A stretch of 42,621 bases of DNA, taken from Gordonia sp. OPL2. Lineage in GTDB: Bacteria > Actinomycetota > Actinomycetes > Mycobacteriales > Mycobacteriaceae. The stretch lies in the NCBI RefSeq assembly GCF_003797825.1, contig NZ_RKME01000040.1, positions 1 through 42,621 of the forward strand, given 5' to 3'. The position numbers and the translations under genes are program-made. This document shows positions 30,714 through 39,088 of this stretch, piece after piece. The notes under the pieces are model-generated. The model saw nothing but the letters and a program-made list of their open reading frames with translations, was not told the DNA's origin and did no database searches. Positions within the stretch are counted from its first letter, which is position 1; every line of letters begins with the position of its first letter.

Positions 30714-31640
30714 ATGACTTTCGAATCGAACACCACTGGACCGAACACCGCCCTCACCGCCGACGCCGCAGGCACCTGGCAGCTCGGTGATCGGGTCGTC
30801 AACCGGATCGGGCTCGGCGCGATGCGCCTGGGCGGCATGCCCTGGGAGACACCGAAGAGCCGCGACGACGCGATCGCAGTCCTGCGCCGCGCCGTCGAAC
30901 TCGGGGTGAATCACATCGACACCGCCGCGTTCTACTTCACACCGAGCCGGTCGTCGAACGAGCTGATCAGCACCGCGCTGCAGCCGTATCCCGACGAGCT
31001 GGTCCTGGTCACCAAAGTCGGGCCGAGCCGATCGCGCGACGGTGAGTTCGAGCCGATGGCCCGACCGGATCAGCTGCGGGCCCAGGTCGAGGAGAACCTA
31101 CGCCAGCTCGGCATCGACACCATCGACGTCGTCAACCTCCGCTGGGGAACGGGCATGGACAAGGACGCCGGATCCTTGGCCGACCATCTCGGTGCGCTCA
31201 CCGAACTCCGGACCGCCGGATTGCTGCGGGCCATCGGCGTCTCGAACGTGACGTCGGACCAGGTGACCGAGGCGATGGCGGTCACCCCGATCGTCGAGGT
31301 GCAGAACCGCTACGGCGTCACCGACCGTGCCGACGACGACATCCTCGACCTGTGCCGACGCCACGACATCGCGTTCGTCCCGTTCTTCGCGGTAGCCACC
31401 GCGAGCGGTGCGTCATCCGAGGCCGCAGACGACACCGGTCAGACCGTCATCGACACGATCGCGCGCAAGCACGACGCCACACCGGCCCAGATCCGGATCT
31501 CGTGGACGCTGCATCGCGGACCGCACGTGCTCGCCATCCCCGGCACCGGCAATCCGGCGCACCTCGATCAGAATGTCGCGAGCGGCGCCATCCGTCTCGA
31601 CGACGACGACCTCACCGCGCTCGATGGGCTGGTCGGGTAG
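30714..31640 (+). CDS. Aldo/keto reductase (PdxI/YdbC-like subgroup)
   Basis: A 308-residue NADPH-dependent TIM-barrel reductase. It has GLGAMRLGG at the first strand, NHIDTAAFYFTP with the catalytic Asp and Tyr, and LVTKVG with the Lys. GVSNVTSDQ follows, and IPGTGNPAHLDQN binds the cofactor phosphate. The segment usually holding the catalytic His reads DVVNLRWG instead, a variation I associate with E. coli YdbC (PdxI, pyridoxal reductase). A role in pyridoxal or other aldehyde reduction is therefore possible but not shown. It diverges from a LuxR-type regulator. Confidence 0.88.
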   Translation: MTFESNTTGPNTALTADAAGTWQLGDRVVNRIGLGAMRLGGMPWETPKSRDDAIAVLRRAVELGVNHIDTAAFYFTPSRSSNELISTALQPYPDELVLVTKVGPSRSRDGEFEPMARPDQLRAQVEENLRQLGIDTIDVVNLRWGTGMDKDAGSLADHLGALTELRTAGLLRAIGVSNVTSDQVTEAMAVTPIVEVQNRYGVTDRADDDILDLCRRHDIAFVPFFAVATASGASSEAADDTGQTVIDTIARKHDATPAQIRISWTLHRGPHVLAIPGTGNPAHLDQNVASGAIRLDDDDLTALDGLVG

Positions 31641-31653
31641 CCCATCACGGTCA

Positions 31654-31680
31654 GACCAGCGTGAGCACGACTCACTGGTC
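31654..31680. terminator. Hairpin between convergent AKR and htpX
   Basis: GACCAG-cg-TGAG pairs with CTCA-CTGGTC (10 bp with a two-base bulge, five-base loop), 14 bases after the AKR stop. It is a plausible terminator. The remaining ~100 bases to the htpX stop show nothing else recognisable. Confidence 0.6.
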
Positions 31681-31785
31681 ACCCAGGCTCTTGTTGTGCC
31701 TCGCGCTGATCCGGGCCCCGGGCAGCGGCCGACTCCCGAGCGTCGATGTCCAGGGTGGTCCTCATCTCAAACAATGCACCACGCA

Positions 31786-32649
31786 TCACCGGCCCGAATG
31801 CGGCCCCCGCCTCGCCATCTCCTGCAGCCGCGCGATGCGATCCGCGGTCGGCGGGTGGGTGGAGAACAGCTTCGCGACCCCGCCACCGCGGAACGGGTTG
31901 GCGATCATCAGGTGCGACTGCGACTCGATCTTCGGGTCGGGTGCCAGGGGTGCGCGGTCGATGCCACCGCTGATCTTGGCGAGCGCGGACGCGAGCGCCA
32001 ACGGGTCTCCGGTCAGCTCGGCGCCCGACTCGTCGGCCTGATATTCGCGCGACCGCGACACCGACATCTTGATGACCGTCGCGGCGAGCGGCCCGAGGAA
32101 AGTGATCAGCAGGACGCCGAGCAGGCCCGGGCCGTTGCCGTCGCGGTTGCCGCCGAAGAAGAACGCGAAGTTGGCGAGACCGGTGATGATCGACGCCATC
32201 GCGCCGGCGATCGACGAGATGAGGATGTCGCGGTTGTAGACGTGCGACAGCTCGTGGCCCAGCACGGCACGCAACTCGCGCTCGTCGAGCAGACGCATGA
32301 TCCCGGCGGTGCAGCACACCGCGGCGTTCTTCGGGTTGCGGCCGGTCGCGAACGCATTGGGCGACTCGGTGGGACTGATGTAGAGCGCCGGCATCGGCTG
32401 ACGCGCGGACGTCGCGAGCTCACGCACGATGCGATACAGGACCGGCGCCTCGACCTCGGTGACCGGCTGCGCGTGCATCGAGCGCAAGGCCAGCTTCGCC
32501 GAGTTGAAGTAGACGTAGGCGTTCATGCCGACGGCGGCGACGACCGCGATCAGCAAGATGGTCGGACTGCGGAAGAGCGCACCGATGCCGACGATGATCG
32601 CCGACATCAGCCCCATCATGGCTGCGGTCTTCAGGCCGTTGAAGTGCAT
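31786..32649 (-). CDS. htpX: Zinc metalloprotease HtpX
   Basis: A 287-residue M48 membrane protease. Two N-terminal membrane helices (about 12-48) are followed by the zinc motif HELSH (132-136) and a second hydrophobic region. The third zinc ligand lies in SREYQADESGAEL (E202). HtpX degrades damaged membrane proteins with the active site in the cytoplasm. GAGGGA lies upstream of ATG 32649. A longer reading would include low-complexity sequence. It follows the prenyl synthase in the same orientation, as Rv0563 follows Rv0562. Confidence 0.96.
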   Translation of the reverse strand: MHFNGLKTAAMMGLMSAIIVGIGALFRSPTILLIAVVAAVGMNAYVYFNSAKLALRSMHAQPVTEVEAPVLYRIVRELATSARQPMPALYISPTESPNAFATGRNPKNAAVCCTAGIMRLLDERELRAVLGHELSHVYNRDILISSIAGAMASIITGLANFAFFFGGNRDGNGPGLLGVLLITFLGPLAATVIKMSVSRSREYQADESGAELTGDPLALASALAKISGGIDRAPLAPDPKIESQSHLMIANPFRGGGVAKLFSTHPPTADRIARLQEMARRGPHSGR

Positions 32650-32767
32650 CTGTCCCTCGTCTGTCGAGCGGGTCGACCCGGCGTCCGGCGCCTGGGTCCC
32701 AATCACTCTGTCAAACGATCCGACCGGGGGCAGAAGTTCCGGACCGTGGTCCGGCGTTATCCGGTGG

Positions 32768-33844
32768 TTATCCGGTGCGGTCGATCGTGTACCGCACCAG
32801 CGACGACAACGCCTGGTGAGCAGGACCGTCGGGAAGCTCGGCGAGCACGGCCTGCGCCTCGTCGGCGTAGGCCCGCAGCCGATCGTGCGCGGCGACCATG
32901 CCCGACGACGCGTTGAGCACCTCGATCGCCTCGGCGACCACGGCATCGTCGGTCACCGGCACGGCAGCACCCGTCCGGGGGTCGACGAGGAGTTCGCGCA
33001 ACCGTCTCGACGCGGCATCGTCGCCGCGCAGTGCGTACAGGACCGGCAGCGTGTGCACACCCTCACGCAGATCGGTGCCCGGCGTCTTGCCCGAGTCGCC
33101 GCTGGCCGAGCTGATGTCGATGATGTCGTCGGACACCTGGAACGCGGTGCCGATGATGTCGCCGAGCTTCGAGAGCCGCTCGATGTCGTCGGGTGTCGCG
33201 TCCGACGCCATCGCGCCGAATCGACCGGACGCCGCGATCAGCGAGCCCGTCTTCTCCCACACCACCCGCAGATAGTGCTCGATCGGGTCGCCACCCTCGC
33301 GCACGCCGACGGTCTCGCGCATCTGCCCGGTGACCAGTTCGGCGAACGTCTCCGCGATGATCCGGACGGCGTCTGGACCCAGGGTCGACACCAGCCGCGA
33401 CGCCCGCGCGAACAGGAAGTCGCCGGACAGGATGGCGACCGAGTTGGTCCACCGGGCGTTCGCGCTGGGTGCGCCACGACGCAGCTGGGCCTCGTCCATG
33501 ACGTCGTCGTGATAGAGCGTGGCCAGATGGATCATCTCGACCACCGTCGCCGAGGTGATCACCTCCGACGCCTGCGGACGCGCACCGAACTGGGCGGCCA
33601 GGATCGCGAACATCGGCCGGAACCGCTTGCCGCCGGCTTTCGCCAGATGTGTGGCGGCCTCGGTCATGATCTCGTCGCCCGACGACAACTCCGTCAACAA
33701 CAGGTCCTCGACCTGCGCCAACGACACCCGGACGGTTTCGGCGAACTCATCGGTGCCCAGGTCCAACCCGGCGAATGTGGACTTCACGCGCTTTGCCGCT
33801 CCATCTCGACGTCGGTGCAACCGGCCATCGGGCACGGCTGCCAT
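32768..33844 (-). CDS. grcC1: Polyprenyl diphosphate synthase, probably for the menaquinone side chain
   Basis: A 358-residue trans-prenyltransferase with the first Asp-rich motif HDDVMDEA (DDVMD at 113-117), the second motif SDDIID (239-243) and the GGKRFRP substrate-binding segment. It condenses isopentenyl diphosphate units into a long trans-prenyl chain. Adjacency to menJ and the Rv0562-like position point to the menaquinone tail; chain length cannot be read confidently. ATG 33844 follows a TACGCT box by seven bases, which sets the start. Confidence 0.92.
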   Translation of the reverse strand: MAAVPDGRLHRRRDGAAKRVKSTFAGLDLGTDEFAETVRVSLAQVEDLLLTELSSGDEIMTEAATHLAKAGGKRFRPMFAILAAQFGARPQASEVITSATVVEMIHLATLYHDDVMDEAQLRRGAPSANARWTNSVAILSGDFLFARASRLVSTLGPDAVRIIAETFAELVTGQMRETVGVREGGDPIEHYLRVVWEKTGSLIAASGRFGAMASDATPDDIERLSKLGDIIGTAFQVSDDIIDISSASGDSGKTPGTDLREGVHTLPVLYALRGDDAASRRLRELLVDPRTGAAVPVTDDAVVAEAIEVLNASSGMVAAHDRLRAYADEAQAVLAELPDGPAHQALSSLVRYTIDRTG

Positions 33845-33851
33845 GATGCCG

Positions 33852-33857
33852 AGCGTA
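33852..33857 (-). promoter_or_regulatory. Leaderless -10 box of the polyprenyl synthase gene
   Basis: TACGCT on the minus strand lies seven bases before ATG 33844. The divergent menJ start at 33911 has CATACT six bases ahead, so both genes appear leaderless within a 66-base gap. Confidence 0.6.
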
Positions 33858-33910
33858 GTCGTTGACCCGCGCCGACAGGGTGGTCGGGTGAGGGCCGACA
33901 TACTGGTCGG

Positions 33911-35209
33911 GTGAGTAGCGACATCGACCGGCGCCCGATCCCCGAGCACGCGGAGGTCCTCGTCGTCGGCGCGGGACCCGGCGGGTCCGCGGCCGCCGCC
34001 CATGCCGCAACCGCCGGACACGACGTGGTGCTGCTCGACGCGGCCACCTTCCCCCGCGACAAGACGTGCGGCGACGGTCTGACACCGCGGGCCGTCGCCG
34101 AGCTCGATCACCTCGGCCTCGGCACCTACCTCGACGACCGCCCCCGGATCGACGGCCTGCACCTGCACGGCTGGGGCGCGCAGCAGCGCGTCCGATGGCC
34201 GTCGGGCCACTTTCCCGGTCATGGCAGCGCGGTCTCCCGCATGGAGCTCGACGACGCGATCCGCGAGCTGGCTGTCGCCCGGGGTGCACGAATGGTGCAG
34301 GGCCACAAGGCGGTCGACGTCACGATGTCAGGCGGGCGGATCGCCGAGGTCGTCGTCGAGGGACCCGACGGCCGTCGGCCGATCACGGTCCGCGACGTCA
34401 TCGTCGCCGACGGCGTGCGGTCCGGGCTGGGCAAGGCGCTCGGGCGGGAGTGGCACCGCGACACCGCCTATGGCGTGGCCGCACGCGCCTATGTCCCGTC
34501 CGGGCGCGCCGACGACCCGTGGATGGGATCGCACCTCGAACTCCGCGGACCCGACGGCGCATTGCTGCCCGGCTACGGGTGGGTGTTCCCGCTCGGCGAC
34601 GTCGCACCCGGCCCGCTCGGCGAGCTGTCCGGCGGCGTACTCAACGTCGGTGTCGGCGCACTCGCCACGTCGAAACGTCCGGCGCACATGGCCTTACGGC
34701 CCATCCTCGAGCACTACGCACGGATGGTCGGCGACGAATGGGCCATCACCGGCACCCCGTTCCGGCTGACGTCGGCGTTGCTGCCGATGGGCGGCGCTGT
34801 CTCCGGCGTCGCCGGACCGAACTGGATGCTGATCGGCGACGCGGCCGCCTGCGTGAACCCGCTCAACGGCGAGGGCATCGACTACGCCCTCGAGACCGGC
34901 CGCCTCGCCGTCGAACTCCTCGACGACACGCGCCGCTCCCCCGACCACACCGGTCGCTGGCGCGACATCCTCGTCGAGCACTACGGACTCGCCTTCTCCG
35001 CCGCCCGCCGCCTCGCTGGTGTGCTGACCGTTCCGCAGGCAGTCCCCACGCTCGGCCGCCCCGGCATCCGGTCGGCGTCGCTGATGTCGCTGGTCGTGCG
35101 GGTGATGGGCAATCTCATCACGCCCGACGACGCCGACCTGGTCGCCCGGGCCTGGCGCACGGCGGGTCGAGTCTCCAGTCGCGTCGACCACCGCCCACCG
35201 TTTCAATGA
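33911..35209 (+). CDS. menJ: Menaquinone reductase MenJ (geranylgeranyl reductase family)
   Basis: A 432-residue FAD-dependent reductase of the geranylgeranyl reductase family. It has the nucleotide-binding motif VVGAGPGGSAAAAHAA (about 19-34), the FPRDKTCGDGLTPRAV signature and the second FAD motif LIGDAAACVNPLNGEGIDYA. The M. tuberculosis homologue (Rv0561c) saturates one isoprene unit of menaquinone to give MK-9(II-H2). The gene starts with GTG, apparently leaderless, and is divergent from the prenyl synthase that makes the tail it acts on. Confidence 0.93.
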   Translation: MSSDIDRRPIPEHAEVLVVGAGPGGSAAAAHAATAGHDVVLLDAATFPRDKTCGDGLTPRAVAELDHLGLGTYLDDRPRIDGLHLHGWGAQQRVRWPSGHFPGHGSAVSRMELDDAIRELAVARGARMVQGHKAVDVTMSGGRIAEVVVEGPDGRRPITVRDVIVADGVRSGLGKALGREWHRDTAYGVAARAYVPSGRADDPWMGSHLELRGPDGALLPGYGWVFPLGDVAPGPLGELSGGVLNVGVGALATSKRPAHMALRPILEHYARMVGDEWAITGTPFRLTSALLPMGGAVSGVAGPNWMLIGDAAACVNPLNGEGIDYALETGRLAVELLDDTRRSPDHTGRWRDILVEHYGLAFSAARRLAGVLTVPQAVPTLGRPGIRSASLMSLVVRVMGNLITPDDADLVARAWRTAGRVSSRVDHRPPFQ

Positions 35210-35235
35210 CACAAACTCGGTGATATGTTCCTTCC

Positions 35236-36210
35236 ATGCCGAACGCCGCCTCTCTCGCCGCCCGCGCACGACGGGCCCTGGCCGACCGTCACCTCGCGCG
35301 GTACCGCCTGCGCGCCGAGATCGCACGGATCGACGCCGACGACGACGCCGTGGCGATCGCACGGCTTCTCGGCACCCAGGAGTTCCCGTGGGGCATCACC
35401 CAAGCGCTGAGTTTCGCCCTCTTCCGCACCTACGCCGTCCCGTCGATCGGCGAACTCCTCTATGACACCGGACAGTTCACCGGGCAGACGCAGAAGCGCT
35501 ACGACGACACGGTCCTGCTGCTCGACGCCCCGATCGAGCACGGCTTCGACAGCCCCGGCGGCCGGGCGGGTATCCGGCGGATCAATCAGATGCATGCGAT
35601 GTACGACATCTCCAACGACGACATGCTCTACGTCCTGTCGACGTTCGTCGTGTGTCCGGTCGAATGGGTGAACGCCTACGAGTGGCGCAGACTCACCCGA
35701 CACGAGATCACCGGACTCACCAACTACTACCGCCGCCTCGGTAAACACATGGCCATCAAAGACATTCCCGAGACGTACGAGGAGTTCGAGCGGTTCTACG
35801 CCGACTACGAGACGAAACACTTCGCCTATCACGAGAAGTCGCTCGCCGTCGCCGACGCCACCCTCGACCTGCTCGGCACCTTCCTGCCCTACCGACTCCT
35901 GCCGCGGAGCATCGTGCGGCGGATGTCGTTCTCGCTCATGGACGATCGCCTACTCGACGCGTTCGACTTCCCGAGACCGACCGCCGTCGAGCGTGCGCTC
36001 GTCCGCAGCGGACTCAAGGCACGCGGCCTGGCGATCCGCCACCTCGGTTCACCGCGTCCCGAACCGATCTACGGGCGACAGATGTCCCAGGTGCGCGGAT
36101 ATCCCACCGGCTACCAGCTGGGCGAGTTGGGCACCTTCGCCCCGGGATGCCCTGTCCCCCACCAGAACCGCTCCGACGACGCGGCTACCGGCGCGCAGAC
36201 CGCAGGCTGA
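35236..36210 (+). CDS. Oxygenase MpaB / latex-clearing (DUF2236) family protein
   Basis: A 324-residue all-helical protein of the DUF2236 family. Arg88, Thr92 (RYDDT) and His120 (NQMHAMYDISNDDMLYVL) match the Arg-x3-Thr and haem-ligand His of latex-clearing proteins, so b-type haem binding is likely. No signal peptide is seen, unlike secreted rubber oxygenases. It lies 26 bases after menJ and ahead of convergent menG, where M. tuberculosis has Rv0559c-Rv0560c. TATGTT six bases upstream of ATG suggests its own leaderless promoter. A substrate with isoprenoid double bonds is an attractive but untested idea. Confidence 0.85.
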   Translation: MPNAASLAARARRALADRHLARYRLRAEIARIDADDDAVAIARLLGTQEFPWGITQALSFALFRTYAVPSIGELLYDTGQFTGQTQKRYDDTVLLLDAPIEHGFDSPGGRAGIRRINQMHAMYDISNDDMLYVLSTFVVCPVEWVNAYEWRRLTRHEITGLTNYYRRLGKHMAIKDIPETYEEFERFYADYETKHFAYHEKSLAVADATLDLLGTFLPYRLLPRSIVRRMSFSLMDDRLLDAFDFPRPTAVERALVRSGLKARGLAIRHLGSPRPEPIYGRQMSQVRGYPTGYQLGELGTFAPGCPVPHQNRSDDAATGAQTAG

Positions 36211-36225
36211 GCTTTCCCGAAACCT

Positions 36226-36267
36226 CGCCGACGGCAACCCAAATCGCGCCGACGGCAACCTACCGCC
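36226..36267. repeat. Two-unit 21-bp direct repeat between convergent genes
   Basis: CGCCGACGGCAACC occurs at 36226 and 36247, giving two 21-base units. Period, core start (CGCCGAC) and placement between convergent genes match the large array at 14611-14786. Confidence 0.75.
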
Positions 36268-36273
36268 CGCCGC

Positions 36274-36972
36274 TCAGCGCACTGCGGAGTGAATCGCCGC
36301 GATCCCGCCGGTGAGGTTCTGCCAGTCGACCTTCGTGAATCCTGCATCTCGCAGCAGCGCGGCGAGCCGGGTCTGATCAGGCCACGCCCGGATCGACTCG
36401 GCGAGATAGACATACGCCGCCGGATTGCTCGACACCTTCGTCGCGACGACAGGCAGCGCCTTCATCAGGTACTCCATGTACACGGTGCGGAAGGCACGGA
36501 ACGTCGGGGTCGAGAACTCGCAGATGACCAGCCGGCCACCGGGTTTCAACACACGCCGCAGCTCCGACAACGCCTTCGGGGCGTCGTGCACGTTGCGCAG
36601 ACCGAAGGAGATCGTCGCGGCGTCGAACGACTCGTCGGCGAACGGGAGGGCCAGGGCATCGGCCGCCACCTTCGGCACATCCCGGTGCGCACCGGCCTTG
36701 AGCATGCCGAGGGAGAAGTCGGCGGCGATGCAGTGTGCACCCGACGTCGCCAGCTCCACCGTCGACACCGCGGTACCGGCCGCAAGGTCGAGGACGATGT
36801 CGCCACGCCGCAGCGCGAGTGCCTTGCGCGTCTTACGCCGCCAGCCCCGATCCTGCCCGAACGACAGCACTGTGTTGGTCAGGTCGTAGCGCTTGGCCAC
36901 GCCGTCGAACATGGCCGCGACCTCGGACGGATCCTTGTCGAGGGTTGCGCGATCCTGCGAGCCGGTTCCCAT
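36274..36972 (-). CDS. menG: Demethylmenaquinone methyltransferase MenG (UbiE family)
   Basis: A 232-residue SAM-dependent C-methyltransferase. It has the UbiE signature MFDGVAKRYDLTNTVLSFGQ, SAM motif I DLAAGTAVSTVEL and FGLRNVHDAPKALSELRRVL. It performs the last step of menaquinone synthesis, methylating the naphthoquinone ring. ATG 36972 is favoured because TAGGTT lies six bases upstream; an in-frame GTG two codons earlier is possible. It lies downstream of mgtA on the same strand, as in M. tuberculosis (Rv0557-Rv0558). Confidence 0.95.
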   Translation of the reverse strand: MGTGSQDRATLDKDPSEVAAMFDGVAKRYDLTNTVLSFGQDRGWRRKTRKALALRRGDIVLDLAAGTAVSTVELATSGAHCIAADFSLGMLKAGAHRDVPKVAADALALPFADESFDAATISFGLRNVHDAPKALSELRRVLKPGGRLVICEFSTPTFRAFRTVYMEYLMKALPVVATKVSSNPAAYVYLAESIRAWPDQTRLAALLRDAGFTKVDWQNLTGGIAAIHSAVR

Positions 36973-36978
36973 GCCCAC

Positions 36979-36984
36979 AACCTA
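36979..36984 (-). promoter_or_regulatory. Leaderless -10 box of menG
   Basis: TAGGTT on the minus strand is six bases before ATG 36972. Confidence 0.55.
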
Positions 36985-37031
36985 CCGCCTCCCGCCCCCG
37001 CCGACGACGGCCGCGTCGTCGTTCGCCGACG

Positions 37032-38189
37032 TCATCCGGCGAGTGAGGCCACCGCCTGATCGCCGCCGATGACGGCCCGGTAGTGACCGAGCAGTTCGTC
37101 GCAGACCGCAGGCCAGGTTCGTGCGCGCACCGCACCGAGTCCGGCGCGGCCGAACTCGGTTCGCAGCGTGTCGTCGCGCAGCACGTCGATGACCGCGGGC
37201 AGCCGTTCGGCGAACTCGTGCGGTGGCAGCAGATAGCCGGTGCGACAGTGGCCGATGAGGTCGCGCGGGCCACCGGCGTCGGGACCGACGACCGGCAGTC
37301 CGCTGGCCATCGCCTCCTGGACCGTCTGGCAGAACGTCTCGTGTTCGCCGGCGTGGACGAACACGTCGAAACTCGCGTAAGCACGCGCCAGCTCCGCGCC
37401 ACGCAGTTCACCGGTGAAGTCAGCTCGTGGCATCAATGCCTGCAGCCGTTCACGTTCGGGTCCGTCGCCGACGATCACGAGCTGAACCGACGGATCGTCC
37501 CCGATTCCCGCGAGGCGGTCGATCTGCTTCTCCGGCGCCAGCCGGCCGACGAACCCGACGACCAGTCGACGACGCCCCTCCCGCGAACTCCCCCACCGTG
37601 CGCGGAGGACCGGATCGGCGTGACGCGGATCGAACTGCTCGACGTCGACGCCACGCCCCCATCGATAGAGTCGTGGAACACCGTGCGCCGACAGAGTTTT
37701 CATCGTCTCGGTGGACGGGGCCAAGGTACGGTCACACATCTCGTGCAGGCGTCGGGTGTATCGCCATGCAAGGCGCGACGTGACCGCCAGCCCGTAGGTG
37801 GCGGCGAATCCGGCGACATCGGTCTGGAACACCGCCACCGACGGCAGGTCCAGCCGGCGTGCGGCCACCGCACCGGCCGCACCGACGACGAACGGTGACG
37901 CGAGATGCACGACATCGGGATCGACGTCGCGCAGGGCGCGGTAGAGCGTGGGCGTCGGCACACCGATCGGCAACGACGTCACCTTCGGCACCATCACCGA
38001 CGGCAGTAGGTGGACCGGCGTGCGTCGGCCGATGAGCCGGGGTGCTCCGTCCTCCCCGCGCGGGGTGTCCGGCGCGATCACCACGGCCTCGTGCCCGGTG
38101 CGCTCGATATGGTCGACCACCCGCAGTACGGAGTTGACCACTCCGTTCATCTGCGGCAGGAAACTCTCGGCAACGATCGCTACCCGCAT
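37032..38189 (-). CDS. mgtA: Glycosyltransferase family 4, MgtA-like mannosyltransferase
   Basis: A 385-residue GT-B glycosyltransferase. The N-terminal acceptor domain starts RVAIVAESFLPQMNGVVNSV. The C-terminal donor domain has FVGRLAPEKQID and the E-x7-E motif in EHETFCQTVQEAMASGLPVV. In mycobacteria and corynebacteria MgtA (Rv0557) adds mannose to a glucuronosyl-diacylglycerol acceptor for lipomannan-like glycolipids. Homology and position next to menG support that role here. ATG 38189 begins the first beta strand; longer starts add only basic sequence. Confidence 0.88.
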   Translation of the reverse strand: MRVAIVAESFLPQMNGVVNSVLRVVDHIERTGHEAVVIAPDTPRGEDGAPRLIGRRTPVHLLPSVMVPKVTSLPIGVPTPTLYRALRDVDPDVVHLASPFVVGAAGAVAARRLDLPSVAVFQTDVAGFAATYGLAVTSRLAWRYTRRLHEMCDRTLAPSTETMKTLSAHGVPRLYRWGRGVDVEQFDPRHADPVLRARWGSSREGRRRLVVGFVGRLAPEKQIDRLAGIGDDPSVQLVIVGDGPERERLQALMPRADFTGELRGAELARAYASFDVFVHAGEHETFCQTVQEAMASGLPVVGPDAGGPRDLIGHCRTGYLLPPHEFAERLPAVIDVLRDDTLRTEFGRAGLGAVRARTWPAVCDELLGHYRAVIGGDQAVASLAG

Positions 38190-38287
38190 GCCGCCATCGT
38201 CCTCCCGCCGCCTGTCGGGCACACCCGAGACACGTGGCCTCCGCGCGAAGTTCCGGTGAACTCGGACGCACCGGGCACGATGGTGAC

Positions 38288-38908
38288 GTGGCCGACCTCC
38301 TGCTCCTCAGTCGCTGGTTGGGTGCGATTCCCGCATTCCTGGCAAACCGGACTCCCGTGGCGTCGCAGCCGGCTGTTCACGTCGCATTCGTCCCGACCGC
38401 GTCGTCGATCTATCCCGATCAGGCCTGGGTCGACCTCGACCGCCAGAGCCTGCGCGATCTCGGTTATCGGGTGAGCGACCTCGACATCAAGAGCCATCCG
38501 GATCCCGTCGGCCTTCTCGACGCCTCCGACGCCGTGTTCGTGTCCGGCGGGAACGTCTTCCACTTGCTCGAGGTCATGCGCCGCACCGGATTCGACCGGC
38601 TGCTCACCGACCGCGTGCAGAGTGGTCTGCCCTATCTCGGCGCCAGTGCCGGTGCCTGCGTCGTCGGCGCCGACATCGAACCGCTCGGCCTGCTCGACGA
38701 TCCATCGGAGGCCGGTGCACTGGAATCCACCGCGGGACTCGGGTGGATCGACGAGGTGATCGTCCCGCACGCCGACGGCATCGTGTCCGGGCGGGCCGTC
38801 GTCGACGACCTGCGCGCACGGTATGCGGACCGCTTCACCCTGCGCATGCTCGCCGACGACCAGGCGTTGCTCGTCTCGGGCGACCATCGATCAGTCATCC
38901 CCTCGTGA
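38288..38908 (+). CDS. Peptidase E / peptidase S51-family protein
   Basis: A 206-residue S51 serine peptidase relative. The nucleophile elbow is GASAGA (Ser at about 120). FVSGGNVFHL near 84-93 and VIVPHADG (His at about 161) supply the other active-site elements. Family members include aspartyl dipeptidase (PepE) and cyanophycinase; at this length PepE is more likely. The GTG start at 38288 begins VADLLLLSRW and leaves no extra N-terminal sequence. It is divergent from mgtA. Confidence 0.85.
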   Translation: MADLLLLSRWLGAIPAFLANRTPVASQPAVHVAFVPTASSIYPDQAWVDLDRQSLRDLGYRVSDLDIKSHPDPVGLLDASDAVFVSGGNVFHLLEVMRRTGFDRLLTDRVQSGLPYLGASAGACVVGADIEPLGLLDDPSEAGALESTAGLGWIDEVIVPHADGIVSGRAVVDDLRARYADRFTLRMLADDQALLVSGDHRSVIPS

Positions 38909-38957
38909 CACCGTTGACTGACCGCCACCCGCGCGTGTCACCCACCACCCCCTTCGA

Positions 38958-38998
38958 TCCCTGAGGAGCCCGCGACGAAGGAGCGAGCGTCACGAAGG
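38958..38998. repeat. Degenerate copy of the dispersed repeat
   Basis: CCCTGAGGAGCCCGCGACGA leads into GGAGCGAGCGTCACGAAGGG. The ends match the family at 20651 and 22082, but the middle has diverged. Confidence 0.7.
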
Positions 38999-39015
38999 GC
39001 CGCATGAAAGTCACC

Positions 39016-39056
39016 ACAGCGCGTCGATAAGTGGATAATCCACTCATCGGCGCTGT
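39016..39056. terminator. Long bidirectional hairpin
   Basis: ACAGCGC plus CGATAAGTGGA pairs with TCCACTCATCG plus GCGCTGT. That is 18 positions with one mismatch and a two-base bulge, around a three-base TAA loop. It lies between convergent pepE and the DUF3592 gene and should stop transcription from both sides. Confidence 0.8.
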
Positions 39057-39088
39057 CAGGTGACCCTGATGCGGACGGCAGGCGACGA

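Noticed and set aside
31679..32317. 212-codon minus-strand frame overlapping htpX
   Set aside because: A different frame of the htpX region with no domain; htpX itself has all its motifs.
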